The notes beneath the pieces are model-generated. The model had not been told where the DNA came from and ran no database searches. It was given only the letters and a program-made list of their open reading frames with translations. From positions 434,001 through 498,000 of the forward strand of contig JBCBET010000001.1 of NCBI GenBank assembly GCA_038528385.1: a stretch of DNA of 64,000 nt. Reading direction: 5' to 3'. The DNA comes from Shimia_B sp038528385. GTDB taxonomy: Bacteria; Pseudomonadota; Alphaproteobacteria; Rhodobacterales; Rhodobacteraceae. The position numbers and the translations under genes are program-made. Shown here in pieces: positions 35,137 through 44,090 of this stretch. Numbering within the stretch: the first letter of the stretch is position 1; every line of letters begins with the position of its first letter.

Positions 35137-35856
35137 TCAAAGCTGCCGCAAGGTCGCAGCCAGCTCCGGACAGGCCTCCCCGCGGGGGTCGTCGCGCTGG
35201 TAGAAATCGCGCAGGGTCTGGCCCTTCACGGGCTTGTAGCGCGCGCCGCGGGCGAGCGCGCCCATGCGGTCCACGCGGAACATGCGGAAATCCTCGCGCA
35301 GCTCGCACCACGCCACGAAGGTCCAGACCCGGCCCCAGAACCACATGCCCAGCGGGCGCACCACGCGCCGCGTCTCGGCGCCCGCGCCGTCGCGGTAGTC
35401 GAAGGAAAGCGTCTCGGAGCTTTCCACCGCCGCCTCGATCACGTCGAGCGCCGCGCGGATCTCCGGTGCCATGTCGATCCCGAAGGCATGGACCTGCAGC
35501 CGGCGGCCCCGCGCGCGCAGGTCGTCGTCGATGACGGCGTCGATCTTGGCCATGGCCTCCTCGGCGCCGCGGGCCATCTCGAGCCCCCCCCAGGCCCGCA
35601 CGAGGCGCGCACCCGCCACGAGGGCCGCGATCTCCGCGCGGGTGAACATGAGCGGCGGCAGATCGTAGCCCTCCTGGAGCACGTAGCCGAAGCCCGCCTC
35701 CCCCTCGATGGGCACGCCCGTGGCCATGAGGTCGGCGATGTCGCGATAGACCGTGCGATCCGACACCTCGAGCCGTTCGGCAAGGCCCCGCGCGGTGACC
35801 TTGCGGCCCCCGCGCATGAGCTGGACGATCTCGAAGAGGCGGTCGGCCCGGCGCAT
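35137..35856 (-). CDS. YafY-type transcriptional regulator (HTH + WYL domain)
   Basis: A 239-residue regulator. Residues 1-55 form a winged helix-turn-helix (RADRLFEIVQLMRGG, then VSDRTVYRDIADLMATG); residues about 130-215 are a WYL-type ligand domain (LSFDYRDG, VVRPLGMWFWGRVWTFVAWCE). WYL proteins often respond to nucleic acid or small effectors and include DNA-damage regulators. Its ATG follows directly on the VOC gene stop, so the two are translationally linked, and the photolyase gene begins 29 bases after it; control of this operon is plausible but unproven. Confidence 0.9.
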   Translation of the reverse strand: MRRADRLFEIVQLMRGGRKVTARGLAERLEVSDRTVYRDIADLMATGVPIEGEAGFGYVLQEGYDLPPLMFTRAEIAALVAGARLVRAWGGLEMARGAEEAMAKIDAVIDDDLRARGRRLQVHAFGIDMAPEIRAALDVIEAAVESSETLSFDYRDGAGAETRRVVRPLGMWFWGRVWTFVAWCELREDFRMFRVDRMGALARGARYKPVKGQTLRDFYQRDDPRGEACPELAATLRQL

Positions 35857-36225
35857 CTATGCCCTCTCGAACAGGCCCACGGTGTTTCCGTCGGGGTCGG
35901 CGACATAGATAAACCGACCGTCGGGCACCGGGATAGGGTCCGAGGTGACGCGGCCGCCGGCGTCGGCGACGCGGGCCGAGATCGCGTCGAGAGTGCCTTC
36001 GGCGGCGAGGTGGACGACGGGCCCTGCTCCTTCGGCGGCAGGCTCGCCCAGGCTCAGATGACCGGCGACGCCGCCCTCGGCGGCCTCGAAGAAGGCCATG
36101 GGCATCGGATCCTCGCAGCGCGTCATGGTGAGGCCCGTGACGGCGGCGTAGAACGCGGCGGCGGCATCGAGATCGCGGACGCGGATTTCGCCCCAGACGG
36201 TGGCGTGTTCGGGTTGGTAGGCCAT
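35857..36225 (-). CDS. VOC-family (glyoxalase-like) protein
   Basis: A 122-residue vicinal-oxygen-chelate protein with two beta-alpha-beta-beta-beta units: VRDLDAAAAFYAAVTGLTM in the first and FIYVADPDGNTVGLFE in the second, where the final Glu is a usual metal ligand. Many such proteins are fosfomycin- or glyoxalase-like, or bind small molecules for regulators. ATG 36225 is preceded by AGGAGAGGAG, which decides against the longer frame starting at 36267. It is the first gene of the row that continues with the WYL regulator. Confidence 0.88.
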   Translation of the reverse strand: MAYQPEHATVWGEIRVRDLDAAAAFYAAVTGLTMTRCEDPMPMAFFEAAEGGVAGHLSLGEPAAEGAGPVVHLAAEGTLDAISARVADAGGRVTSDPIPVPDGRFIYVADPDGNTVGLFERA

Positions 36226-36346
36226 GGGTGTCTCCTCTCCTTGGCGGATGGGCATGGCATCGCACACCCCTCCTGACAGCGTCCTGTCAGCATGGTCTTG
36301 CTCGCGCCCCGCCGCCCGCTACGGTGGGGATCAAAGGAGACCTCCC

Positions 36347-38956
36347 ATGCGCGACGCGGCCCCCACCCACTCCCCGGATACGATCTACCTGAAGGATTAC
36401 CGGGCGCCCGCGCACTGGGTCGACAGCGTGGAGCTGACGTTCAAGCTCCACCCGACGCGCACGCGGGTCCTGTCGCGCATCGCGTTTCGCCCGAATGCCG
36501 ACGCGCCGGGGCCCTTCGTGCTCGACGGCGAGGGGCTTACGCTTTTGTCGGCCACCATCGACGGGGCGCCCGCGGACGTCGAGGTGGGCCCCGAAAGCCT
36601 CACCTGCCCGGTGCCCGACGCGCCGTTCCTCTGGGAGGCGGAGGTGGAGATCAATCCGGAGGCCAACACGGCGCTCGAGGGGCTCTACATTTCAAACGGC
36701 ATGTATTCGACGCAATGCGAGGCGCAGGGCTTTCGCAAGATCACCTATTACCCCGACCGGCCCGACGTCATGGCGCCCTTCACCGTGCGCATCGAGAGCG
36801 ACCTGCCGGTCCTCCTGTCGAACGGAAACCCGGGCGCGGCGGGCGCGGGCTTTGCCGAATGGCACGATCCGTGGAAGAAACCGGCCTATCTCTTCGCGCT
36901 CGTGGCGGGCGAGCTTCACGCCACCGCGGGCGGCTTCACGACGATGGAGGGCCGCGACGTGGCGCTCAACATCTGGGTCCGCGACGGCGATCAGGACAAG
37001 ACCGCCTTCGCCCTCGAGGCTTTACAAAAATCGATGAAATGGGACGAAATTGTCTACAATCGTCCCTATGATTTGGACATCTTCAATATCGTGGCCGTCG
37101 ACGACTTCAACATGGGCGCGATGGAGAACAAGGGCCTCAACATATTCAATTCCTCCGCCGTCCTCGCCTCGCCGGAGACCGCCACCGACAGCAATTTCGA
37201 GCGGATCGAGGCGATCATCGCCCATGAATACTTCCACAACTGGACGGGCAACCGCATCACCTGCCGCGACTGGTTCCAGCTCTGCCTGAAGGAGGGGCTC
37301 ACCGTCTACCGGGACCAGCAATTCTCGGCCGACATGCGCTCGGCGGCCGTCTGCCGGATCGACAATGTCATCGGGCTCCGCGCCGCGCAGTTCCGCGAGG
37401 ATGCCGGGCCCCTGGCGCATCCCGTGCGGCCCGAGAGCTTTGTGGAGATCAACAACTTCTACACCGCCACGGTCTACGAAAAGGGGGCCGAACTCATCGG
37501 GATGCTCCACACGCTCGTGGGCGATGCGGGCTACAAGGCCGCGCTCGACCTCTATTTCGAGCGCCATGACGGCGACGCGGCCACCATCGAGGACTGGCTG
37601 CAGGTCTTCGAGGACGCCACGGGCCGCGACCTCACGCAGTTCAAGCGGTGGTACAGCCAGGCCGGCACGCCGCGCGTCACGGTGGAGGAAGTCCATGACG
37701 GCGGGACCTACACGCTCATCTTCACGCAACGCACGGCGCCCACGCCGGGCCAGGACGAGAAGGCGCCGCAGCACATCCCCGTCCGCCTGGGCCTCCTCGG
37801 CGCGGACGGCACGGAGGATGTGGAAAGCTTCGTCTTCGAACTCACCGGCGACGAGGGAAGCGTGAGCTTCGTCCATGACGGCACGCGCTGGCGCCGCGAC
37901 GGCGCGGCGCAGGGCGCGACGGAGGGCGCGGCACCGAAGCCCGTGCCCTCGCTCCTGCGCGGCTTCTCCGCGCCCGTGATCCTCGATTTCCCGCAACCGG
38001 CCTCGGAACGCGCCCTTCTCCTGGCCCACGACACCGACCCCTTCGTGCGGTGGGAGGCGGGCCGCGCGCTGACCAAGGAAGCGGTGCTTGCCATGCTGGC
38101 CGACGGCACCGCCCCGGGAGAGAGCTACCTCGCCGGGCTGAAGACGACGCTCGAGGACGAGACGCTCGATCCCGCCTTCCGCGCCATGGCGATCCTCCCG
38201 CCGTCGGAGGACGAGATCGCCCAGACGCTCTTCGAGGATGGGCAGACGCCGGACCCCACCGCGATCCACGCCACGTTCGAGGCCTTCGCGAGGGCCCGCG
38301 CCATCTACCTCGAGGACACAGCGCGCGCGCTCTATCCCCAGATGCAGGTCACCGGCCCCTATAGCCCCGACGCCGGGCCCGCGGGCAAACGCGCGCTGGG
38401 CAACACGCTTCTTGGCCTGCTGACGCGCGTGGACGGGGGCGACACGGCCCAGCGGCAATTCGACGGCGCCGAGAACATGACCCAGAGCCTCGCGGCGCTC
38501 GCGGCTCTGGTGAAGATCGGCGCGGGCGCCGCGGCGCTCGAGGCCTTCTACGCGCGCTGGCGCCACGAGCGCCTCGTCATCAACAAGTGGTTCGGCCTCC
38601 AGGCGAGCCTCGCGCCCGACGCAGAGGCCGCCGACATCACCGCAAACCTCACCGAGCACCCGGACTTCACCATGTCGAACCCGAACCGGTTCCGCGCGCT
38701 CTTGGGCGGCTTTGCGTCGAACACCGCGGGTTTCCACCGGCCCGACGGGGCGGGCTACGCGCTCCTCGCGGACTGGCTGATCAAGCTCGACGCCGTGAAC
38801 CCGCAGACCACGGCGCGCATGACGTCGGCCTTTTCCACGTGGAAGCGCTACGACGCCGACCGCCGGGCGCTCATGCGCGAGGCGCTGGCGCGGATCGCCG
38901 GGACCCAGGGCCTGTCCCGCGACACGGGCGAGATGGTCACGCGTCTCATGGGATAA
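36347..38956 (+). CDS. pepN: Aminopeptidase N (M1 family)
   Basis: PepN, 869 residues, a broad cytosolic zinc aminopeptidase that finishes peptide degradation. GAMEN exopeptidase motif at 257-261, zinc site H293-E-x2-H297 in AHEYFHNWTGNR and the downstream Glu about 19 residues later in LKEGLTVYRDQQ are all present. N-terminal QFRK-like region reads QGFRKITYYPDRPDVM. ATG 36347 has AAAGGAGA at good spacing. The length matches the Escherichia coli enzyme (870). With the peptide importer, PepP and M20 enzymes, the window carries several peptide-processing functions, though not as one cluster. Confidence 0.96.
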   Translation: MRDAAPTHSPDTIYLKDYRAPAHWVDSVELTFKLHPTRTRVLSRIAFRPNADAPGPFVLDGEGLTLLSATIDGAPADVEVGPESLTCPVPDAPFLWEAEVEINPEANTALEGLYISNGMYSTQCEAQGFRKITYYPDRPDVMAPFTVRIESDLPVLLSNGNPGAAGAGFAEWHDPWKKPAYLFALVAGELHATAGGFTTMEGRDVALNIWVRDGDQDKTAFALEALQKSMKWDEIVYNRPYDLDIFNIVAVDDFNMGAMENKGLNIFNSSAVLASPETATDSNFERIEAIIAHEYFHNWTGNRITCRDWFQLCLKEGLTVYRDQQFSADMRSAAVCRIDNVIGLRAAQFREDAGPLAHPVRPESFVEINNFYTATVYEKGAELIGMLHTLVGDAGYKAALDLYFERHDGDAATIEDWLQVFEDATGRDLTQFKRWYSQAGTPRVTVEEVHDGGTYTLIFTQRTAPTPGQDEKAPQHIPVRLGLLGADGTEDVESFVFELTGDEGSVSFVHDGTRWRRDGAAQGATEGAAPKPVPSLLRGFSAPVILDFPQPASERALLLAHDTDPFVRWEAGRALTKEAVLAMLADGTAPGESYLAGLKTTLEDETLDPAFRAMAILPPSEDEIAQTLFEDGQTPDPTAIHATFEAFARARAIYLEDTARALYPQMQVTGPYSPDAGPAGKRALGNTLLGLLTRVDGGDTAQRQFDGAENMTQSLAALAALVKIGAGAAALEAFYARWRHERLVINKWFGLQASLAPDAEAADITANLTEHPDFTMSNPNRFRALLGGFASNTAGFHRPDGAGYALLADWLIKLDAVNPQTTARMTSAFSTWKRYDADRRALMREALARIAGTQGLSRDTGEMVTRLMG

Positions 38957-39076
38957 GGAACCCGGCACCGCGTTTGGCCGTTTCATGCGCAACCCGATAC
39001 CGGGGCACACGGGCTCTTTTCTGCGCCGCGACCCTGGCTTAGATGGTGTCACATGGCCGTGACCTTCTCGTGATGG

Positions 39077-39940
39077 ATGATGCCGATGGAAGACCGCATT
39101 GAACCGCTGATCGAGGAACGCGCGCCCTGGCTCTTTCGCCGGGGACTGTTGCCGGCCCTCGGCAAACCCGTGCTCGACAAGCTTCTGGGATATCAGCGCA
39201 CCATCGAACTGGGCGAGGAGCTCGAACCGCTCAGCGCCGAGGCGATGATGGTCGAGCTGCAGGGGATGCTGGCGCAGAACGTCGTCTCCAAGGGGCTTTC
39301 CCACATCCCCGCCTCGGGCGCCGCGCTCATCGTGGCCAACCATCCTACGGGCATCGCCGATGCGATCATGCTCAACCATGCCCTCTCCTCCATCCGGTCG
39401 GACGCCTATTACTTCGCCAACCGCGACATCCTCCGCGTCATGCCGCAATTCGAGACGATGATCGCGCCGGTGGAGTGGCGGGTGGACAAGCGCAGCCACG
39501 CCAAGATGCGGGAGACGATGGCCTTCACGCGCCGCGCCGTGGATGCAGGCCGGCTCGGGGTCATCTTTCCGTCGGGCCGGCTGGCCAAGCGGCGCGGAAT
39601 CCGCCTCTACGAACGGCCCTGGATGGCGTCGGCGGCGATGATCGCGCGGAAATTCGATCTGCCGGTGATCCCGGTCAACATCCGCTCGCGGAACTCGGCG
39701 CTGTTCTACCTCTTCGACCTGCTGCACCCGACGCTGCGCGACATCACGCTTTTCTACGAGACGCTCAACAAGGGCCGGCAGCCCTACCACATCACCGTGG
39801 GGGAGCCGATCTCCGCGGCGGCACTGCCGCGGAATTCCGATGACGCGATCGAGGTGCTCCGCCGGGAGACACTGCGCCTGGGCGATCCCGACCTGACGCT
39901 CGTCTCGCGTAAGATGCGTCCCGCCTCGGCCCTGTTCTAG
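39077..39940 (+). CDS. PlsC-like 1-acyl-glycerol-3-phosphate acyltransferase family protein
   Basis: A 287-residue acyltransferase of the PlsC/hemolysin-like superfamily. The catalytic block is NHPTGIAD with His89 and Asp95 (five residues between, one more than the classic HX4D but usual in this branch), followed by IFPSGRLAKRRG, the glycerol-phosphate-binding region. Relatives acylate lysophospholipids or ornithine lipids. The start is uncertain: ATG codons occur at 39077, 39080 and 39086, with no strong ribosome-binding sequence. Confidence 0.85.
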   Translation: MMPMEDRIEPLIEERAPWLFRRGLLPALGKPVLDKLLGYQRTIELGEELEPLSAEAMMVELQGMLAQNVVSKGLSHIPASGAALIVANHPTGIADAIMLNHALSSIRSDAYYFANRDILRVMPQFETMIAPVEWRVDKRSHAKMRETMAFTRRAVDAGRLGVIFPSGRLAKRRGIRLYERPWMASAAMIARKFDLPVIPVNIRSRNSALFYLFDLLHPTLRDITLFYETLNKGRQPYHITVGEPISAAALPRNSDDAIEVLRRETLRLGDPDLTLVSRKMRPASALF

Positions 39941-40008
39941 GCACGCGGGCAGCGGGCCTGGCTTAGCGCCGCGCCCCGCGAAAGCTGCAGTCTGCGCCGC
40001 CTACAGCC

Positions 40009-41475
40009 CTACAGCCCTTCGAGGATCGCGCGGTAGGCCTGGACCATCTGCGCCAGGGCCTCCACCCCCACCCGCTCGTTGTCGCCGTGGAGGCGCGCCA
40101 CGTCGTCGGGCCCGAAGAGAAGCGGCAGGAAGCGGTAGGCGTCCTCGGCGATGCCCGCGTAGTGCCGGCTGTCGGTGGCGCCCACGGTGAGCCCGGGCAC
40201 GACCACCACCTCGCCATAGACAGCCTCCGTGGCCGCGCGGATGAGCTGGAATCCCTCCGCCCCAGCGGAGGCGACCTCGGAGGCCTCGATGGCATTGGCG
40301 CGCGGGACCACGCGCACCCGCGGGTCGTCGATGACGGCGCGGACATGGGCGATGACGCCGCGCATGCTGTCGCGGGGATGGAGCCTGAAATTCACCGTGG
40401 CCACGGCCTCCCCCGCCAGCACGTTCTCCTGCGGCGAGGCGGAGAGCATGGTGGGCGCCGTCGTCGTGCGAAGGAGCGCGTTCGTCGTGTTGGCCTTGCC
40501 CAGTTCCGCCTCGAGGATCGGGCGGAAAAGCCATTGATTGGCAAAGAGCGCGCGGTTGACGCCGGAAAAGGCCGGGGCCACGCCGTCAAAGAACTCCGCC
40601 GTCACATCCGTGAGCCCGCCCGGAACGGGGGTCTCCTCGAGCGCCGTCACCGCCCGGGCGAGGATGCCCACAGCGGTCTCCGACGGCGGGAGCGAGGAAT
40701 GCCCGCTTTGCCCCGTGGCGATGAGATCGAGGGTGAGGTAGCCTTTTTCGGCCACGTTGATGGAGGCCACGGGCTGCGCCACGCCGGGCAGGACACCATC
40801 GAAGACCATGGAGCCCTCGTCGAGCATCCAGGCGAAGTCGAGCCCGCGCGCGTCGAGCACCGCGCGGGTGGCCACGGCGCCCAGCTCTCCGCCCACCTCC
40901 TCGTCCTCGCCGAAGGCAAAGTAGACGTCCCGCGCCGGCTGGAAGCCCGCGGCGATGGCGGCCTCGGCCGCCTCCAGAAGCCCGATGACGGAGCCCTTGT
41001 CGTCGAGGGCCCCGCGGCCCCAGACGTAGCCGTCCCGGATCACACCTGCGAAGGGGGAGACCTCCCAATTGTCGAGGGTCGCGTCCGGCACCGGCACCAC
41101 GTCGTAATGCCCGATAAAGAGCACCGGCGCGCGCGTGGGATCAGTGCCCGGCCAGCGGTAGAGCGGGGAGCGGTTGATGAGCTCCCGCTCCATCGTGGCG
41201 TGGACGCCGGGATAGGTCTCGACCATCCAGTCGAGGAAGCGGTCGAATTCCGGGTAATCGAAGAGCGCCCTATCCGGATAGCTGATCGTGGGGATCGCCA
41301 GAGCCTCGGCCAGTCGCGCGGCCACGGCGTCGGCGTCCACCTGGGCCACCGTCACCTCCGGCAGCCCCTCTGGCGCGGGCGGCAGCCGGTAGAGGGCCGT
41401 GTTGATCCCGATCACCGCGAGGAGCGCGACCAGAAGCACTCCGAGGACGCTCAATCCCATCAAAATCCGGCGCAT
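40009..41475 (-). CDS. M20-family peptidase with N-terminal membrane anchor
   Basis: A 488-residue M20 metallopeptidase similar to carboxypeptidase S/PM20D1. The N-terminus has one hydrophobic segment (residues 6-25), so it is probably anchored facing the periplasm. Metal-binding motifs: FIGHYDVVPV, GRGALDDKG and GEDEEVGGELGA (acid pair), with the dimerisation domain from about 235. Family members cleave C-terminal residues or N-acyl amino acids. It stands alone between the acyltransferase gene and the divergent gatB. Confidence 0.88.
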   Translation of the reverse strand: MRRILMGLSVLGVLLVALLAVIGINTALYRLPPAPEGLPEVTVAQVDADAVAARLAEALAIPTISYPDRALFDYPEFDRFLDWMVETYPGVHATMERELINRSPLYRWPGTDPTRAPVLFIGHYDVVPVPDATLDNWEVSPFAGVIRDGYVWGRGALDDKGSVIGLLEAAEAAIAAGFQPARDVYFAFGEDEEVGGELGAVATRAVLDARGLDFAWMLDEGSMVFDGVLPGVAQPVASINVAEKGYLTLDLIATGQSGHSSLPPSETAVGILARAVTALEETPVPGGLTDVTAEFFDGVAPAFSGVNRALFANQWLFRPILEAELGKANTTNALLRTTTAPTMLSASPQENVLAGEAVATVNFRLHPRDSMRGVIAHVRAVIDDPRVRVVPRANAIEASEVASAGAEGFQLIRAATEAVYGEVVVVPGLTVGATDSRHYAGIAEDAYRFLPLLFGPDDVARLHGDNERVGVEALAQMVQAYRAILEGL

Positions 41476-41662
41476 GACATCTCTCCCTTTGGGGCGACGT
41501 TACGCACCGCGCGGGAGAGCACCAACCGCTAACCCCGCGTCACGCGGCCCGCGGCACGCCCGGGGCACGTCCGCGGCCACTCGTTCGGGACGCGCGAGGC
41601 GGCTTGAGCGTCCCCCGCCGTCCCGCTACACCGCGCGGGTCACTCATCCCGTGGAGACCGCC

Positions 41663-43165
41663 ATGCTCGACCTCACACCGCCGAAGCCGCGCACGATCCA
41701 GGGCGCCAGGCAGGACTGGGAGCTCGTCATCGGGATGGAGGTCCACGCCCAGGTGGCCACGAAGGCGAAGCTTTTCTCCGGGGCGTCCACGGCCTTCGGC
41801 GCGGAGCCCAATTCCAACGTGGCCTTCGTGGACGCGGGCATGCCCGGCATGCTGCCCGTCATCAACGAGGAATGCGTGGCCCAGGCCGTGCGCACGGGGC
41901 TCGGGCTGAAGGCGGAAATCCACTTGAAAAGCGCCTTCGACCGGAAGAACTACTTCTACCCCGACCTGCCCCAGGGCTACCAGATCTCCCAGCTCTACGA
42001 GCCCATCGTGGGCGAGGGCGAGGTGCTGGTGGAGCTCGGCGACGGCACGGCCCGCCTCGTGCGGATCGAGCGTATCCACCTCGAACAGGACGCAGGCAAG
42101 AGCATCCACGACATGGACCCCCACATGTCCTTCGTCGATCTCAACCGCACGGGCGTGGCCCTGATGGAGATCGTCTCCCGCCCCGACATCCGCGGGCCCG
42201 AGGAGGCGGCGGCCTACGTGGCCAAGCTCCGGCAGATCATGCGCTATCTCGGCACCTGCGACGGCAACATGCAAAACGGCAATCTGCGCGCGGACGTGAA
42301 CGTCTCCATCTGCACGCCCGGCGCCTACGAGAAATACCGCGAGAGCGGCGATTTCAGCCACCTCGGCACGCGCTGCGAGATCAAGAACATGAACTCCATG
42401 CGCTTCATCCAAGCCGCCATCGAGTACGAGGCGCGCCGCCAGATCGCGCTCGTGGAGGACGGCAAGGACGTCACCCAGGAGACCCGCCTCTTCGACACCG
42501 TGAAGGGCGAGACGCGGTCCATGCGCTCGAAGGAAGAGGCGCATGACTACCGCTACTTCCCCTGCCCCGACCTCCTGCCCCTCGAGATCGAGCAGGGATG
42601 GGTCGACGACATCGCCGCCCACCTCCCCGAGCTGCCCGACGCCAAGAAGGCGCGCTTCATCGCCGAGTTCGGGCTGAGCGATTACGACGCCGCCGTGCTC
42701 ACCGCCGAGACCGACGCCGCCGCCTTCTTCGAGGACGTGGCGGAGATCGACGGCAAACTCGCCGCCAACTGGGTCATCAACGATCTCTTCGGGCGGCTGA
42801 AGAAGGATGACAAGGACCTCTCCGAGAGCCCCGTGAGCCCCGATCAGCTCAAGGGCATCATCGGCCTCATCAAGCGCGGCGACATCTCCGGCAAGATCGC
42901 AAAGGACCTCTTCGAGATCGTCTATACCGAGGGCGGCGACCCCGCCGAGATCGTGGAGGCCCGCGGCATGCGCCAGGTCACCGACACGGGCGCCATCGAG
43001 ACGGCGGTGGACGAGATCATCGCCGCCAACCCTGCCCAGGTGGAAAAGGCGCAATCGAACCCCAAACTCGCCGGCTGGTTCGTGGGCCAGGTCATGAAAG
43101 CCACCGGCGGCAAGGCCAACCCCGCAGCCGTGAACCAGATCGTGAAGGCGAAGCTGGGGCTTTGA
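41663..43165 (+). CDS. gatB: Aspartyl/glutamyl-tRNA(Asn/Gln) amidotransferase subunit B
   Basis: GatB, 500 residues, works with GatA and GatC to convert Glu-tRNA(Gln) or Asp-tRNA(Asn) into the amidated forms. The start WELVIGMEVHAQVATKAKLFSG and the PDLPQGYQISQ and DAGKSIHD segments are diagnostic; the C-terminal YqeY-like tRNA-binding domain (about 360-500) ends VNQIVKAKLGL. ATG 41663 is supported by the N-terminal similarity. gatA and gatC are not in the window. The small membrane-protein gene begins one base after its stop. Confidence 0.96.
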   Translation: MLDLTPPKPRTIQGARQDWELVIGMEVHAQVATKAKLFSGASTAFGAEPNSNVAFVDAGMPGMLPVINEECVAQAVRTGLGLKAEIHLKSAFDRKNYFYPDLPQGYQISQLYEPIVGEGEVLVELGDGTARLVRIERIHLEQDAGKSIHDMDPHMSFVDLNRTGVALMEIVSRPDIRGPEEAAAYVAKLRQIMRYLGTCDGNMQNGNLRADVNVSICTPGAYEKYRESGDFSHLGTRCEIKNMNSMRFIQAAIEYEARRQIALVEDGKDVTQETRLFDTVKGETRSMRSKEEAHDYRYFPCPDLLPLEIEQGWVDDIAAHLPELPDAKKARFIAEFGLSDYDAAVLTAETDAAAFFEDVAEIDGKLAANWVINDLFGRLKKDDKDLSESPVSPDQLKGIIGLIKRGDISGKIAKDLFEIVYTEGGDPAEIVEARGMRQVTDTGAIETAVDEIIAANPAQVEKAQSNPKLAGWFVGQVMKATGGKANPAAVNQIVKAKLGL

Positions 43166-43166
43166 A

Positions 43167-43409
43167 ATGGTGCGGCGGGTGCGCGACGAAATCGTCATCG
43201 AGAATGAGCGCGTGAAGCTGGCCGCCGGCTTCGTAAACGCAATCGGTATCGGTCTGATTGGCTTCGCAATCCTACGACCGCTCGTCGATTTCACCCTGCT
43301 GTCGCCCCTGACGGCTGTGCTCTGGGGCGCGCTTGGTCTGGTGTGGCACGGGGCTTCGCACTATATACTCGGATACATGAGAAAGGAGGCACTCGATGAC
43401 GTTCATTGA
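43167..43409 (+). CDS. Small membrane protein (80 aa), two predicted transmembrane segments
   Basis: An 80-residue protein with a charged N-terminus (VRRVRDEIVIENERVKLAAG) and two hydrophobic segments (about 20-38 and 46-64), ending in a basic/acidic tail. Similar short proteins with a RDEIVxENERxKLxA start followed by two helices occur in proteobacteria without assigned function. The ATG lies one base after the gatB stop, and its last 14 bases overlap the next small gene. Codon use is less GC-rich than in gatB. It could be read through from gatB. Confidence 0.65.
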   Translation: MVRRVRDEIVIENERVKLAAGFVNAIGIGLIGFAILRPLVDFTLLSPLTAVLWGALGLVWHGASHYILGYMRKEALDDVH

Positions 43410-43536
43410 AATCGCTGTGCCCGGCGCCGTGGTCGCTTACATCTGCATAATCATCGCGTATTTGGAAGTGAGCGGTCGCCGTCTCGACCGCCGCATCGAC
43501 GCAGAACGCAAGAAGCGCAACACACCCGCCGAGTGA
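43396..43536 (+). CDS. Very small membrane protein (46 aa)
   Basis: A 46-residue peptide: an N-terminal hydrophobic helix (IAVPGAVVAYICIIIAYLEV) followed by a strongly charged tail rich in Arg, Lys and Asp. It starts inside the previous gene, in another frame, with an excellent GAAAGGAGG ribosome-binding site at proper spacing, which argues it is a real gene though too short for routine calling. Single-span peptides with charged tails include small toxins, regulators of membrane complexes and holin-like peptides; none can be assigned. Confidence 0.6.
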   Translation: MTFIEIAVPGAVVAYICIIIAYLEVSGRRLDRRIDAERKKRNTPAE

Positions 43537-43588
43537 TCGTGCCGGGCCACCGGGCTCACCCCTTTATAAGAACTTTCGCGCACAGAAC

Positions 43589-43740
43589 CGGTCCGTTTAA
43601 CCCGGTCCATGTTCGCGGATCGTGTATGTACAGGTTGTGTACGCGGTGTGTACGGGATGTGACATCCCGCGCTGCGGCCCGAATTGCGTCGCAGGGGCGT
43701 TTCGTGACCACACCGTGCGCAGGTCACACGGTCCGTTCAA
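43589..43740. repeat. Near-identical 12-mers flanking an 11-bp tandem array
   Basis: CGGTCCGTTTAA (43589-43600) and CGGTCCGTTCAA (43729-43740) are direct repeats with one mismatch. Between them, 43627-43659 is three head-to-tail 11-base units with consensus TGTACnnGnTG, followed at once by the dyad GGGATGT-G-ACATCCC (43654-43668, overlapping the last unit). The segment lies between the small membrane gene and the convergent bolA and holds no gene. Confidence 0.55.
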
Positions 43741-43758
43741 TAGGGTTAATCTCGGCGC

Positions 43759-44016
43759 CTATTTCCGCACGTCGATGGCCAGCGCGTGGATGCGCTCCAT
43801 GACCTCGGGGCCGAGCGCGGCATAGATGGCGCGGTGCTGGGCCACGCGGCTCTTGCCGGTGAGCGTGGCGGCGGAAATCGTCAGTCGGAAGTGGCTTTCG
43901 CCCCCCTCCTGGAAGCCGGCATGGCCGCGATGCGCCTCGCTTTCGTCAATGATTTCAATCGCCTCCGGAGAGAGCTCCGTGCGGAGTTTCGCCTCCATCG
44001 TCTCGATCATCCCCAT
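43759..44016 (-). CDS. bolA: BolA-family protein
   Basis: An 85-residue BolA protein. The class II KH-like fold motifs IIDESEAHRGHAG, SHFRLTI and RAIYAALGPEVMERIHALAI are clear. BolA proteins pair with monothiol glutaredoxins in Fe-S handling and affect morphology under stress. ATG 44016 has GAGGG upstream; starting at 44010 or at a TTG (44040) is possible. In Rhodobacterales bolA commonly lies divergent from a J-domain gene near cobS, as here. Confidence 0.92.
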   Translation of the reverse strand: MGMIETMEAKLRTELSPEAIEIIDESEAHRGHAGFQEGGESHFRLTISAATLTGKSRVAQHRAIYAALGPEVMERIHALAIDVRK

Positions 44017-44090
44017 CTTTTTCGCCCTCGGCTCTTTCAACTCGGCGGTGAAACCTTAAACTCGCTGAGCCGAGTCGGAAAGGAGCCCCC

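Noticed and set aside
43167..43536. Calling the small pair a toxin-antitoxin system
   Set aside because: No match to known antitoxin folds or type I RNA layout; only size and coupling support it, so it is kept as unknown membrane proteins.
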